In this document: positions 6,672 through 13,658 of the stretch, in pieces | Layout: the number at the start of each line of letters is the position of its first letter | How positions within the stretch are numbered: position 1 is the stretch's first letter | Source of the DNA: Robiginitomaculum sp036478975 | GTDB lineage: Bacteria; Pseudomonadota; Alphaproteobacteria; Caulobacterales; Maricaulaceae | Assembly: GCA_036478975.1 (NCBI GenBank) | Contig: JAZGFA010000203.1 | Coordinates: forward strand, 1 to 13,738 | Direction: 5' to 3' | DNA: 13,738 nucleotides | Translations under genes and position numbers: made by a program | Notes under the pieces: model-generated | The model's database searches: none | The model's input: the letters and a program-made list of their open reading frames with translations, nothing else | Told to the model about the DNA's origin: nothing

Positions 6672-8450
6672 CTACATGCGTTCTGGTGCGTTCATGCCCA
6701 GAATATCAAGCCCTAATTCAAGTTGACGCAATACGGTCTGGGCTAGCCCAAGCCGCGAGGCTTTAACCGCGTCCGGCGTTGTGTCCGCGAGTATTGGGCA
6801 CTCGGAATAAAACCGCGAAAACGCCTGCGCTAATGTATAAACATGGTCGCACAAAATATGCGGCGCGCGTTTATTGGCGCAATGGGACAGCGCCCGTTCA
6901 AAATTATCAAGCGCCAAAACAAGCGCCGTTTCACTGGGCGTCTCGGGCATGATTTGGCCCGCGCTAACCCCAAGGGTTTTAGCCTTGCACAATATGGATT
7001 TAATCCGCACGGCGGCGTAGAGCAGATACGGGCCGGTCTTGCCTTCAAAACTGGTGAAGCGGTCAATATCAAACACATAATTCGTCGTGCGCTGGTTTTG
7101 CAAATCAGCAAATTTAATCGCGGCAATCCCGACCTTATGGGCAATATCGGCGTGTTCGGCTTCGTCAAACTCCGCGCCAATTCCTGCCTCTGCCATGCGC
7201 TTTGCGGCGGCCTGCGTCGCCATGGACATCAAATCCGCTAGGCGCAATATGCCGCCGTCGCGGGTCTTAAACGGTTTACCGTCCGTGCCATTGACCGTGC
7301 CAAAACCCAGATGTTCTAGCTGATCAGCCTTATACCAACCGGCCTTTACGGCGGCGCGAAACACTTGCTCAAAATGCTGGGCTTGGCGCTGGTCAACCAC
7401 GTAGAAAATACGGTCTGGGTTTATTTCTGACTTGCGGTCAATCAAGGTCGCGAGATCAGTGGTCGCGTAAAGCGCCGCGCCGGCAGAGCTAATTAAAATC
7501 ACCGGAGCGATTTCTTTTTTATCGCCCTCCTCGGCCACGCGAATTATCAGCGCCCCTTCGGATTTTTCCGTAATGCCCATAGCGGTAAGGTCTTTGACCA
7601 TGCCGGGGATAAGCGGGTCAACGGCGGCTTCGCCCTTCCACAAATCAAATTCCACGCCAAGCTTGCCATAATCTGTCTTTAGCGCCGCAATCGACACGCT
7701 GATAAAATGGTCCAAAAGCGCGCGATATCCGGCGCGCCCCGCTTGCAGCTCCGCCGTGGCCTTACGCGAAAGCACCATGCGGGCGTCATCGGATTTGGCC
7801 TTATTGCTCGCCTGCGGGTAAAGCCGCGATAAATCGTCAATGGTGACAGGCGGCTCGGATGAGTAGCCCTCCGTAATGCTCGCATCAAAATAGGGTAGAT
7901 TTGGCTGCTCAGATTCAAGCTCCGTAATCAGATGGCCCATTTGCAGGCCCCAATCGCCCAAATGAATATCGCCAATTACCGTATGGCCGATAAAGCGAAA
8001 CAGGCGCTTAAGGCTCTCGCCGATGACGCCGGAGCGCAAATGACCCACATGCATAGGCTTGGCCACATTTGGGCCGCCGTAATCAATGACGATAGTATCC
8101 GGGTCAGCAGCCATAAGCGCGCCGGTGCGCACGTCACCAGCAAGCGCATTAGCGCGCGCGGCGACAAGGCTTGCGGTCGGGGTAATATTGATGAAACCGG
8201 GGCCGGCTATCTCTAGGCTTTCAATCTGCGGCGCGCCTTCAAGGGCGGCGACAATTTTAGCGGCGATTTCGCGCGGATTAGCTTTCTCGCCGCGTTTTTT
8301 CAAAATGCCGACCGCGCCCATAGCGCCATTGCACTGAAACGGCGCATCGCCGCGCGTGCTGGGGCTAACAGCGCCTAAATCGGCGGGAAAGCCCAAATCT
8401 TCAAAACCTGTGCGGGCCAGCGCGTCAAGCGCGTTGAGTATGGAGGTCAC
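6672..8450 (-). CDS. argS: Arginine--tRNA ligase
   Basis: This 592-residue class I aminoacyl-tRNA synthetase attaches arginine to tRNA-Arg. The N-terminal additional domain (about 1-100) includes FQCNGAMGA and ends in AGPGFIN. The HIGH-like signature is HVGH (134-137) within PNVAKPMHVGHLRSGVIGES, followed by HLGDWGLQMG. In place of a KMSKS motif there is GKPFKTRDGG (391-400), the pattern of ArgRS enzymes of the E. coli type. The C-terminal alpha-helical DALR anticodon-binding domain occupies about 470-592 and contains FADLQNQRTTNYVFD at its boundary. The start codon is GTG, five bases after the stop of the upstream lipoprotein-like gene. No clear ribosome site is visible, so translation may depend on coupling. 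Length and motifs indicate an intact enzyme. Confidence 0.96.
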   Translation of the reverse strand: MTSILNALDALARTGFEDLGFPADLGAVSPSTRGDAPFQCNGAMGAVGILKKRGEKANPREIAAKIVAALEGAPQIESLEIAGPGFINITPTASLVAARANALAGDVRTGALMAADPDTIVIDYGGPNVAKPMHVGHLRSGVIGESLKRLFRFIGHTVIGDIHLGDWGLQMGHLITELESEQPNLPYFDASITEGYSSEPPVTIDDLSRLYPQASNKAKSDDARMVLSRKATAELQAGRAGYRALLDHFISVSIAALKTDYGKLGVEFDLWKGEAAVDPLIPGMVKDLTAMGITEKSEGALIIRVAEEGDKKEIAPVILISSAGAALYATTDLATLIDRKSEINPDRIFYVVDQRQAQHFEQVFRAAVKAGWYKADQLEHLGFGTVNGTDGKPFKTRDGGILRLADLMSMATQAAAKRMAEAGIGAEFDEAEHADIAHKVGIAAIKFADLQNQRTTNYVFDIDRFTSFEGKTGPYLLYAAVRIKSILCKAKTLGVSAGQIMPETPSETALVLALDNFERALSHCANKRAPHILCDHVYTLAQAFSRFYSECPILADTTPDAVKASRLGLAQTVLRQLELGLDILGMNAPERM

Positions 8451-8455
8451 GGCGT

Positions 8456-9061
8456 TTAGTTAGCGCCGGCGGAAACGCGAAAACGCTTGCCGGCTTCATT
8501 AAATTCTTTTTGCGCGGGGGTTAGCTCATAGCCGACAATGATTTCAAAATTGGCGCCGGACGTAGTTTCCTTAGCGCGCGGGATCACAATGCTCTCTAGC
8601 CGCTCCGTAGTCTCCATAACGCTAACACCTTCGGGGAAGGTTACGGTGATTGGGAAATATTGCTTTTCAATCACGGCGATATTTTTACGGGTCACGGCAA
8701 CAAAGTAATTATAGGTATGGCTTGCCTCGCCCGCCGCAGCAGGGCCGCGGCCAAAGGCCATGTCTATTTCTAGGTCGGCGTTAATTGGCGCGCTACCATA
8801 ATAGCGGCACAGGCTGCGCACGCCGCTCATTTCTGCGGTGAACCCAACATTGGCGTAACGCTGGGCGTTTCCGCGAAACTCGACACTGCGCGAAGCCTCA
8901 TAGATAGCGAAGGCGCGCGGACACGGGCCGGGGTTGTTTTCGCGGGACTGCTCTGCCACGACGGCGCGCTCTTTCATAGAGGCGCAGCCCCCGCTTGCTA
9001 GAGCGCCGCTCAATGTTGCCATTAACGCTAGCGCGCTTACGGATTTAAGTTTGGAAATCAT
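8456..9061 (-). CDS. Putative exported lipoprotein of unknown function
   Basis: This 201-residue protein begins with a signal peptide: a basic start (MISKLK), a hydrophobic run to about residue 22, and Cys26 after LASGG. Residue -3 of the lipobox is Ser rather than the usual Leu, so lipid attachment is probable, not certain. The mature part contains PCPRAFAIYEASRSVEF, a SLCRYY segment, INADLEIDMAFGRGPAA, YFVAVTRKNIAVIEKQYFPI and FEIIVGYELTP. It matches in style a conserved family of uncharacterised exported proteins I associate with Caulobacter/Maricaulis-like Alphaproteobacteria. Cys47 and the Cys in SLCRYY could form a disulphide in the periplasm. The only ribosome-site candidate is a weak GGGACG. 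It is probably transcribed with argS, five bases downstream, though no functional link is evident. Confidence 0.85.
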   Translation of the reverse strand: MISKLKSVSALALMATLSGALASGGCASMKERAVVAEQSRENNPGPCPRAFAIYEASRSVEFRGNAQRYANVGFTAEMSGVRSLCRYYGSAPINADLEIDMAFGRGPAAAGEASHTYNYFVAVTRKNIAVIEKQYFPITVTFPEGVSVMETTERLESIVIPRAKETTSGANFEIIVGYELTPAQKEFNEAGKRFRVSAGAN

Positions 9062-9183
9062 AATTTCGTCCCAATTAAAAAATACGCGCCTTTATAGTAG
9101 CCGCGCCATATGTCATCAGGCTATGGTACTAGCGCCCATTGCCCGCTCTTGCAACGGCGGCGTGCGCCCATGAGGAGAATTTA
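9062..9183. promoter_or_regulatory. Divergent promoter region between the lipoprotein-like gene and ispH
   Basis: These 122 bases separate two divergent genes, so they should hold a promoter for each. The AT-rich core TTTATAGT (9091-9098) gives a TATAAA -10 candidate on the - strand and an overlapping TATAGT candidate on the + strand. I cannot identify a convincing -35 box for either. The last bases hold a clear ribosome site, GAGGAG, for ispH. Confidence 0.3.
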
Positions 9184-10185
9184 ATGCGCAATAATACACA
9201 ATCTTCTGGCGCGCCCAATAGAGTCCCAGGCGCAAAGCCCGCCATCACCCTCTATTTAGCGGCTCCGAGGGGGTTTTGCGCCGGCGTTGACCGCGCCATT
9301 CAAATCGTAGAGCGCACGCTAGAAAAATATGGCCGGCCGGTCTATGTGCGCCATGAAATCGTGCATAATCGCCATGTGGTCGAGCGCCTAGAGGGCATGG
9401 GCGCAGTATTTGTCGATAGCCTCTCGCAATGCCCCGATGACCGCCCAGTGGTCTTTAGCGCCCATGGCGTGCCCAAATCCGTGCCTAATAAAGCCAAAGC
9501 GCGCAATTTGACTTATCTTGACGCCACTTGCCCGCTCGTGTCCAAAGTGCATATTGAGGCGGAGCGCCACGCCAAGCAGGGCCGCGAAATATTGCTCATT
9601 GGTCACGCCGGCCACCCCGAAGTTATCGGCACGATGGGCCAGCTCCCGCAAGGCGCCATGACATTGATTGAAACGGAGGCCGATGCCCGCGCCCTGACCC
9701 CGAAAAACCCAGACACGCTCGCCCTTGTCACCCAAACCACATTATCGGTCGATGACACAAGCGCGATAATAGCTATACTGCGCGAGCGTTTCCCCTCCAT
9801 AGCCCTGCCCTATAAGGAGGATATTTGCTACGCGACAACGAATCGCCAAAACGCGGTCAAAGCTATAGCCCAGCGCTGTGACGTTTTGCTAGTGATAGGC
9901 GGCTCTAACTCCTCTAATTCCAAGCGCCTTGTCGAGGTCGCCAAAGTCCACGGCGCTGACCATGCCTTGCTTATCGCTAGCGCTGATCAAATTGACTGGG
10001 AACAAATGCGCGGGGTCACCAAACTCGGCCTAACGGCGGGGGCGAGCGCGCCGGAATACCTGATTGAGGAGGTCGTCAGCGCGGCGCGAGAGCGCTTTGA
10101 CGTCACCTTGACCCCGGTGGAAGTCACCAAGGAGAGCATCGTCTTTCGCCTGCCCAGAGAACTGCGCAAGCAGGAGCCGTTTTAA
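9184..10185 (+). CDS. ispH: 4-hydroxy-3-methylbut-2-enyl diphosphate reductase
   Basis: This 333-residue iron-sulfur enzyme (also called LytB) carries out the last step of the MEP isoprenoid pathway, reducing HMBPP to IPP and DMAPP. The three cluster-binding cysteines are present: Cys32 (APRGFCAGVDRA), Cys116 (DATCPLVSKVH) and Cys215 (EDICYATTNRQ). Substrate-binding residues also appear in place: RHEIVHN (56-62), SAHGVP (92-97), GHAGHPE (140-146), the QTT at 184-186 and SNSSNSKRL (241-249). The ATG at 9184 is chosen because AGGAG lies 6 bases before it. An upstream in-frame TTG at 9139 would add 15 residues without homology or a ribosome site. The stop codon overlaps the rnhA start by one base (TAATG), so the two genes are coupled. 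Confidence 0.97.
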   Translation: MRNNTQSSGAPNRVPGAKPAITLYLAAPRGFCAGVDRAIQIVERTLEKYGRPVYVRHEIVHNRHVVERLEGMGAVFVDSLSQCPDDRPVVFSAHGVPKSVPNKAKARNLTYLDATCPLVSKVHIEAERHAKQGREILLIGHAGHPEVIGTMGQLPQGAMTLIETEADARALTPKNPDTLALVTQTTLSVDDTSAIIAILRERFPSIALPYKEDICYATTNRQNAVKAIAQRCDVLLVIGGSNSSNSKRLVEVAKVHGADHALLIASADQIDWEQMRGVTKLGLTAGASAPEYLIEEVVSAARERFDVTLTPVEVTKESIVFRLPRELRKQEPF

Positions 10186-10637
10186 TGGCAAAGGCTCCGG
10201 TGATAATTTATACGGACGGCGCCTGTAGCGGCAATCCCGGCCCCGGCGGCTGGGGGGCGCTGCTGACCTTTGGCGGGCGCGAAAAAGAGCTTTACGGCGG
10301 CGAAGACGACACCACCAATAACCGCATGGAAATGATGGCGGCGATAAAAGCACTTGAAGCGATAAAGCCGAGTTATCGCGGAAAAATCACCCTTTGGACC
10401 GATAGCGTTTATCTGAAGGACGGCATCACCAAATGGATAATTAATTGGAAGAAACGTGGCTGGAAAAAAGCCGATAAAAAGCCCGTTCTCAACGAAGATT
10501 TATGGCGCATTCTCGACGCGCTTAATAATGAACGCACTGTGGAGTGGAAATGGGTCAAGGGCCACGCCGGCGTTGAAGGCAATGAGCGCGCCGACGAGCT
10601 TGCCCGCAAGGGCGTAGAGCTTATTAAGCTGGGTTAA
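10185..10637 (+). CDS. rnhA: Ribonuclease HI
   Basis: This 150-residue endonuclease degrades the RNA strand of RNA-DNA hybrids in the cytosol, removing R-loops and primers. The metal-binding catalytic residues are all present: Asp11 (YTDGACSGNPGPGGWG), Glu49 (NNRMEMMAA), Asp73 (LWTDSVYLKDG) and Asp137 (GNERADELA). His127 lies in the flexible KGHAG loop. The basic handle region (ITKWIINWKKRGWKKADKKP, 81-100) that binds the hybrid is intact. Length is standard for bacterial type 1 enzymes. The ATG overlaps the ispH stop in TAATG, so translation probably depends on ispH. The last 14 bases overlap the 3' end of purK on the opposite strand, and no terminator hairpin is visible between them. Confidence 0.97.
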   Translation: MAKAPVIIYTDGACSGNPGPGGWGALLTFGGREKELYGGEDDTTNNRMEMMAAIKALEAIKPSYRGKITLWTDSVYLKDGITKWIINWKKRGWKKADKKPVLNEDLWRILDALNNERTVEWKWVKGHAGVEGNERADELARKGVELIKLG

Positions 10638-11727
10638 CACGCCGGTTCACATGGCCCATTTTACGCCCCGGACGCGCCGCGCCCTTGCCGTATAAATGAA
10701 GATAGCTCACCCCGTCCGCGGCCAGCTCCGCCCAGCTATCCACATCATCACCAATCAAATTTGTCATTACAGTTTTATGGCTCGGCACAGCATTGCCGAG
10801 CGGCCAGCCGGCAATGGCGCGAATGTGCTGCTCAAACTGGTCTGTGCAGCCGGCGTTTTGGGTGAAATGCCCTGAATTATGCACGCGCGGCGCAATCTCA
10901 TTGACCACAAGGGAGCCGTCTTCCATCTGGAAAAACTCGGTTGCCATTACGCCTATATAATCAAGGGCGTCCATAATCGCCTTGGCGATATTTTTCGCTT
11001 CACCATTACTGGCGTCAGTATCCCCGCCCATTGGATCATCATCCATTGGGCATGTGGACGTATGCAGGATGTGATTATTATGGACGTTTTCAATTAAAGG
11101 ATAGGCGGCAAATTCCCCTGCCTCGCTGCGCGCCGCAACAATGGACACTTCGCGCACAAATGGAGAGAACTGCTCGGCGATAATCGGCGCGCCGTTAAAG
11201 CTCTCTAGCGCCGCGTCAATCCCCGACTCATCGTTAATTTTCACCTGCCCCTTGCCGTCATAGCCAAAACGGCGGGTCTTTAATATCAGCGGATAGCCAT
11301 AATCGGTCGCAAAGGCGAGCACGTCATCCGCCCCCGTAATATCGGCAAATCCCACGACGGAGACGCCGACATGTTTTGACAAAAACGTCTTTTCAACAAG
11401 CCTATCTTGGGCCACTTCAAGGGCGCGCGCGCCGGGGAAAAGCTTGGAATGCTTCGCCGCTATCGCCGCCGTATTCGCCGGCACATTTTCAAACTCATAG
11501 CTGACCACATCGCAGCTTTTGGCAAAGGCGGCTAACGCCTCTAAATCATCGTAATCGGCGACCGTATTATAACAGGCCACGCTGCGGGCAATGGCATCAT
11601 TTTCCGGCGCGTAAATATGGGCCTCAAGCCCCAAACGGCTCGCCGCAACGGCGAGCATTTTGCCAAGCTGGCCACCGCCTAATATGCCGATGACCCCGCC
11701 GGGGGCAATGAATGCTGGTTTCGTCAT
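10624..11727 (-). CDS. purK: 5-(carboxyamino)imidazole ribonucleotide synthase
   Basis: This 367-residue ATP-grasp enzyme converts AIR, ATP and bicarbonate to N5-CAIR in de novo purine synthesis. Landmarks are GVIGILGGGQLGKMLA (about 11-26), DVVSYEFENVP (about 73-83), the ATP-grasp core KTRRFGYDGKGQ (about 149-160), EQFSPFVREVSI, and the C-terminal VVNEIAPRVHNSGHFT metal/ATP site with HNSGH. The product is handed to PurE, encoded immediately upstream. The start codon ATG overlaps the purE stop by one base, with GGAGC 9 bases upstream inside purE, so the two are coupled. Its 3' end overlaps rnhA tail to tail by 14 bases. No missing domain or key residue is apparent. Confidence 0.97.
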   Translation of the reverse strand: MTKPAFIAPGGVIGILGGGQLGKMLAVAASRLGLEAHIYAPENDAIARSVACYNTVADYDDLEALAAFAKSCDVVSYEFENVPANTAAIAAKHSKLFPGARALEVAQDRLVEKTFLSKHVGVSVVGFADITGADDVLAFATDYGYPLILKTRRFGYDGKGQVKINDESGIDAALESFNGAPIIAEQFSPFVREVSIVAARSEAGEFAAYPLIENVHNNHILHTSTCPMDDDPMGGDTDASNGEAKNIAKAIMDALDYIGVMATEFFQMEDGSLVVNEIAPRVHNSGHFTQNAGCTDQFEQHIRAIAGWPLGNAVPSHKTVMTNLIGDDVDSWAELAADGVSYLHLYGKGAARPGRKMGHVNRRVNPA

Positions 11728-12224
11728 TAAGTATTTGGCTCCATAGCTACGCTATCGGTTTGCGCCGCGCGCCATTTGTCTAATTTGCCCGCAATGTCAT
11801 CATCGGAAAGCGCCAGTATCGCCGCCGCCAAAAGCGCCGCGTTTTTCGCGCCCGCCTTGCCAATCGCCAGCGTGCCAACAGGAATGCCGCCGGGCATTTG
11901 CGCGATAGATAACAGGCTATCCATGCCCGATAGCGCTTTAGATTCCACAGGAACCCCCAGCACGGGAAGCGCGGTCATCGCCGCCGCCATGCCAGGCAAA
12001 TGCGCCGCGCCGCCAGCGCCCGCAATAATCACTTGATAACCGGCGGCTTTGGCACCCTTGGCAAAATCGTAAAGCCGGTCTGGCGTGCGGTGGGCGGAGA
12101 TAACTTTCGCCTCATAGCCTATACCTAATGCGTCCAATATATCGGCGCCATGCTCCATGGTCGGCCAATCGGACGTGGAGCCCATAATGATGGCAATCGG
12201 GGTTGATGTCTTAGCTGTGGGCAT
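11727..12224 (-). CDS. purE: 5-(carboxyamino)imidazole ribonucleotide mutase (class I PurE)
   Basis: This 165-residue mutase moves the carboxylate of N5-CAIR to give CAIR, the step after PurK. Family motifs are GSTSDWPTM (15-23), SAHRTPDRL with the catalytic His45 (43-51), AGAGGAAHLPGM (68-79) and the SGMDSLLSIAQMPGGIPVGT segment (99-118). The SGMDSLLS-Q-P pattern and the PurK partner mark it as class I rather than AIR carboxylase class II. The ATG at 12224 is chosen because GGAGG ends 5 bases before it. A TTG four codons upstream (12236) is in frame but sits before this ribosome site. It is the first gene of a purE-purK operon, and a weak promoter candidate lies about 50-80 bases upstream. 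Confidence 0.97.
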   Translation of the reverse strand: MPTAKTSTPIAIIMGSTSDWPTMEHGADILDALGIGYEAKVISAHRTPDRLYDFAKGAKAAGYQVIIAGAGGAAHLPGMAAAMTALPVLGVPVESKALSGMDSLLSIAQMPGGIPVGTLAIGKAGAKNAALLAAAILALSDDDIAGKLDKWRAAQTDSVAMEPNT

Positions 12225-12276
12225 GAGGCCCTCCAAATATTAGCTTGAAGCGGTATAACAAGCAGGAAAGCGCGTA

Positions 12277-12304
12277 ACCATACCGATTAGAGCGCAGATT
12301 GCAA
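12277..12304 (-). promoter_or_regulatory. Weak promoter candidate for purE-purK
   Basis: On the - strand TTGCAA (12304-12299) and TATGGT (12282-12277) are separated by 16 bases and would start transcription about 45 bases before the purE ATG. Each box matches the sigma-70 consensus at four of six bases. No PurR-like operator is evident. Confidence 0.3.
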
Positions 12305-12344
12305 TGTCGAAAACACATGGCCTCTATCACGTCAAAGAAGAAAA

Positions 12345-12372
12345 TTCACACCTCATTAAGCCTGACTATAAG
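12345..12372 (+). promoter_or_regulatory. Promoter candidate for the GGDEF gene
   Basis: TTCACA (12345-12350) and TATAAG (12367-12372) are separated by 16 bases, a plausible sigma-70 arrangement. Transcription would begin near 12379, giving a leader of about 28 bases that contains the AGGA ribosome site of the GGDEF gene. Confidence 0.4.
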
Positions 12373-12406
12373 CACTCTTTTAATTCTGTTGCGCTAGGAT
12401 GATTTT

Positions 12407-13045
12407 ATGATTGATCCGCGCGTTTCAGATATGCTTGACCTACAGACCGCCACCTTGCGCGGGCTGGGCGAGAGCATGGCTCAAGGCGGAGAGCTTGAGG
12501 CGCTTGAGGCGGAAAACAAAGCCTTAAAAATGCAAATTTTAGAGCTTGAACGCGCCGCCGATACGGACCCGCTATTGCCGCTCTATAATCGCCGCGCCTT
12601 CATGCGCGAGATTAACCGCGCCCGCAATGTGATGGGGCGTTATGATATTCAATCGTCAATTATTTATATCGACCTTGACGGCTTTAAAACCGTCAATGAC
12701 CGCTATGGCCACGCTATTGGCGATGAAATCCTGCGCAGTGTTGGCACGGTTTTGCAAAGCGGCGTGCGCGATTGTGATTTGGTTGCGCGCCTCGGCGGCG
12801 ATGAATTTGGCGTATTGCTGTTTAAAACCGACGAAGCTATCGCCAAGGCGAAAGCTAGCGTTTTATCCTGCCGCATAGCCGAGCAAAAAATCACATTTCC
12901 AACCGGAGAAATTTCCATCACCGCATCTTGGGGCATAGCCACATGCGAGTCCGAGGAAACGGCGGATCAGATACTGGCCCGCGCCGACCGCGCCATGTAT
13001 ATCGCTAAAAAACGTAAGGCCGCGCGCGCAAGCGCTGCCGCTTAG
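12407..13045 (+). CDS. Small soluble GGDEF diguanylate cyclase
   Basis: This 212-residue protein should make cyclic di-GMP from two GTP. The active-site GGDEF is intact at residues 130-134 (ARLGGDEFGVLLF), and the metal-binding IDLDGFKTVNDRYGH segment (88-102) is complete. An inhibitory I-site RxxD is present as RDCD (121-124), five residues before GGDEF, so product feedback is likely. The domain starts at about residue 52 with DTDPLLPLYNRRAF. The N-terminal 50 residues hold a Glu/Leu-rich helix (about 28-50, ELEALEAENKALKMQILELE) that looks like a dimerising coiled coil. There is no membrane segment and no recognisable PAS, GAF or receiver sensor. AGGA precedes the ATG. It is divergent from purE and overlaps the DUF465 gene tail to tail by 4 bases. 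Confidence 0.94.
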   Translation: MIDPRVSDMLDLQTATLRGLGESMAQGGELEALEAENKALKMQILELERAADTDPLLPLYNRRAFMREINRARNVMGRYDIQSSIIYIDLDGFKTVNDRYGHAIGDEILRSVGTVLQSGVRDCDLVARLGGDEFGVLLFKTDEAIAKAKASVLSCRIAEQKITFPTGEISITASWGIATCESEETADQILARADRAMYIAKKRKAARASAAA

Positions 13046-13269
13046 GCTATAATATCAGGTGTGACGCGCTCTTCTAAGGCGCGAATACGGTCTTTGAGTC
13101 GCAATTTAGTTTTCTTCATCCGCGCTATTTTCAGCATGTCCGTGACGCCCATTTCATAAAGCGTGGTGATTTGCATATCCAGAAAGCGGTGTTCAGAGCG
13201 CAGGTTTTGCAAGGCGGCTAGCGCTTGGGATAGGCCAGATTGCGGCGTGTTCTCACTGTCATCACTCAT
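13042..13269 (-). CDS. DUF465 (YdcH-like) small coiled-coil protein, 75 residues
   Basis: This 75-residue protein has a short flexible start (MSDDSENTPQ), a helix with HRFLDMQITTLYEMG (about 27-41) and a basic helix ending in MKKTKLRLKDRIRALEE. The spacing of H-x-x-L-D, then KK-K-LKDRI near the C-terminus, is the signature of DUF465/YdcH proteins, which are predicted helical hairpins of unknown function. There is no signal peptide. The ribosome site is weak (AGG close to the ATG). It is divergent from a second DUF465 gene 126 bases away, and lies one gene away from purE-purK, a neighbourhood in which DUF465 genes are often found in Alphaproteobacteria. Confidence 0.85.
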   Translation of the reverse strand: MSDDSENTPQSGLSQALAALQNLRSEHRFLDMQITTLYEMGVTDMLKIARMKKTKLRLKDRIRALEERVTPDIIA

Positions 13270-13395
13270 GGCCTAACCCTAGTCAATTTTACGCCCGCCG
13301 CAATGGTTTTTAAGTCTTGCCCCTTTGTCATGTGACTCAGTGTCTATTTTATGCTAATAGGGATTATCACTTCAATCAGCTAAGGAGGCCAGTCA

Positions 13396-13560
13396 ATGGC
13401 AGTATCAGCGCATTTGCAGGAACTTAAAATCAAACATCAAAATCTTGACGCTCGAATACAATCCGAGCAAAAAGCCCCCGCGCCCAATGCCATGCAGCTC
13501 TCTAGCCTCAAAAAACGAAAACTCCACATCAAAGAAAAAATTAGCGCCCTAAAAAACTAG
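13396..13560 (+). CDS. Second DUF465 (YdcH-like) small protein, 54 residues
   Basis: This short gene encodes 54 residues: MAVSAHLQELKIKHQNLDAR leads the first helix, then SEQKAPAPNAMQ forms a turn, and SSLKKRKLHIKEKISALKN forms a basic second helix. The pattern L-x-x-K-H-x-x-L-D followed by LKK-K-L-IKEKI is the DUF465 signature in its compact form. It resembles the 75-residue protein encoded divergently at 13042-13269, so the two look like paralogues. The start is well supported by TAAGGAGG with 7 bases to the ATG. The protein is strongly basic, which would allow nucleic-acid or acidic-partner binding, but no function is established for the family. Confidence 0.82.
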   Translation: MAVSAHLQELKIKHQNLDARIQSEQKAPAPNAMQLSSLKKRKLHIKEKISALKN

Positions 13561-13658
13561 GTCGCGAGCGCGGATTAACCCCGCTGATAAGTTTGCTTTA
13601 TTGACACGGGCAGATAGCCTATAGTGATGACATCACAACACTTTAAAAGGAGCCGCAA

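Noticed and set aside
6523..6726. A 67-codon + strand frame overlapping the small gene and the end of argS
   Set aside because: It runs in another frame of the better-supported small gene, has no ribosome site and its product is basic and featureless.
9139..9183. Upstream TTG extension of ispH by 15 codons
   Set aside because: The ATG at 9184 has AGGAG at ideal distance; the extension has no ribosome site and no resemblance to IspH N-termini.
13569..13588. AGCGCGG/CCCCGCT imperfect hairpin after the second DUF465 gene
   Set aside because: The stem has a mismatch and no T run follows, so I do not call it a terminator.
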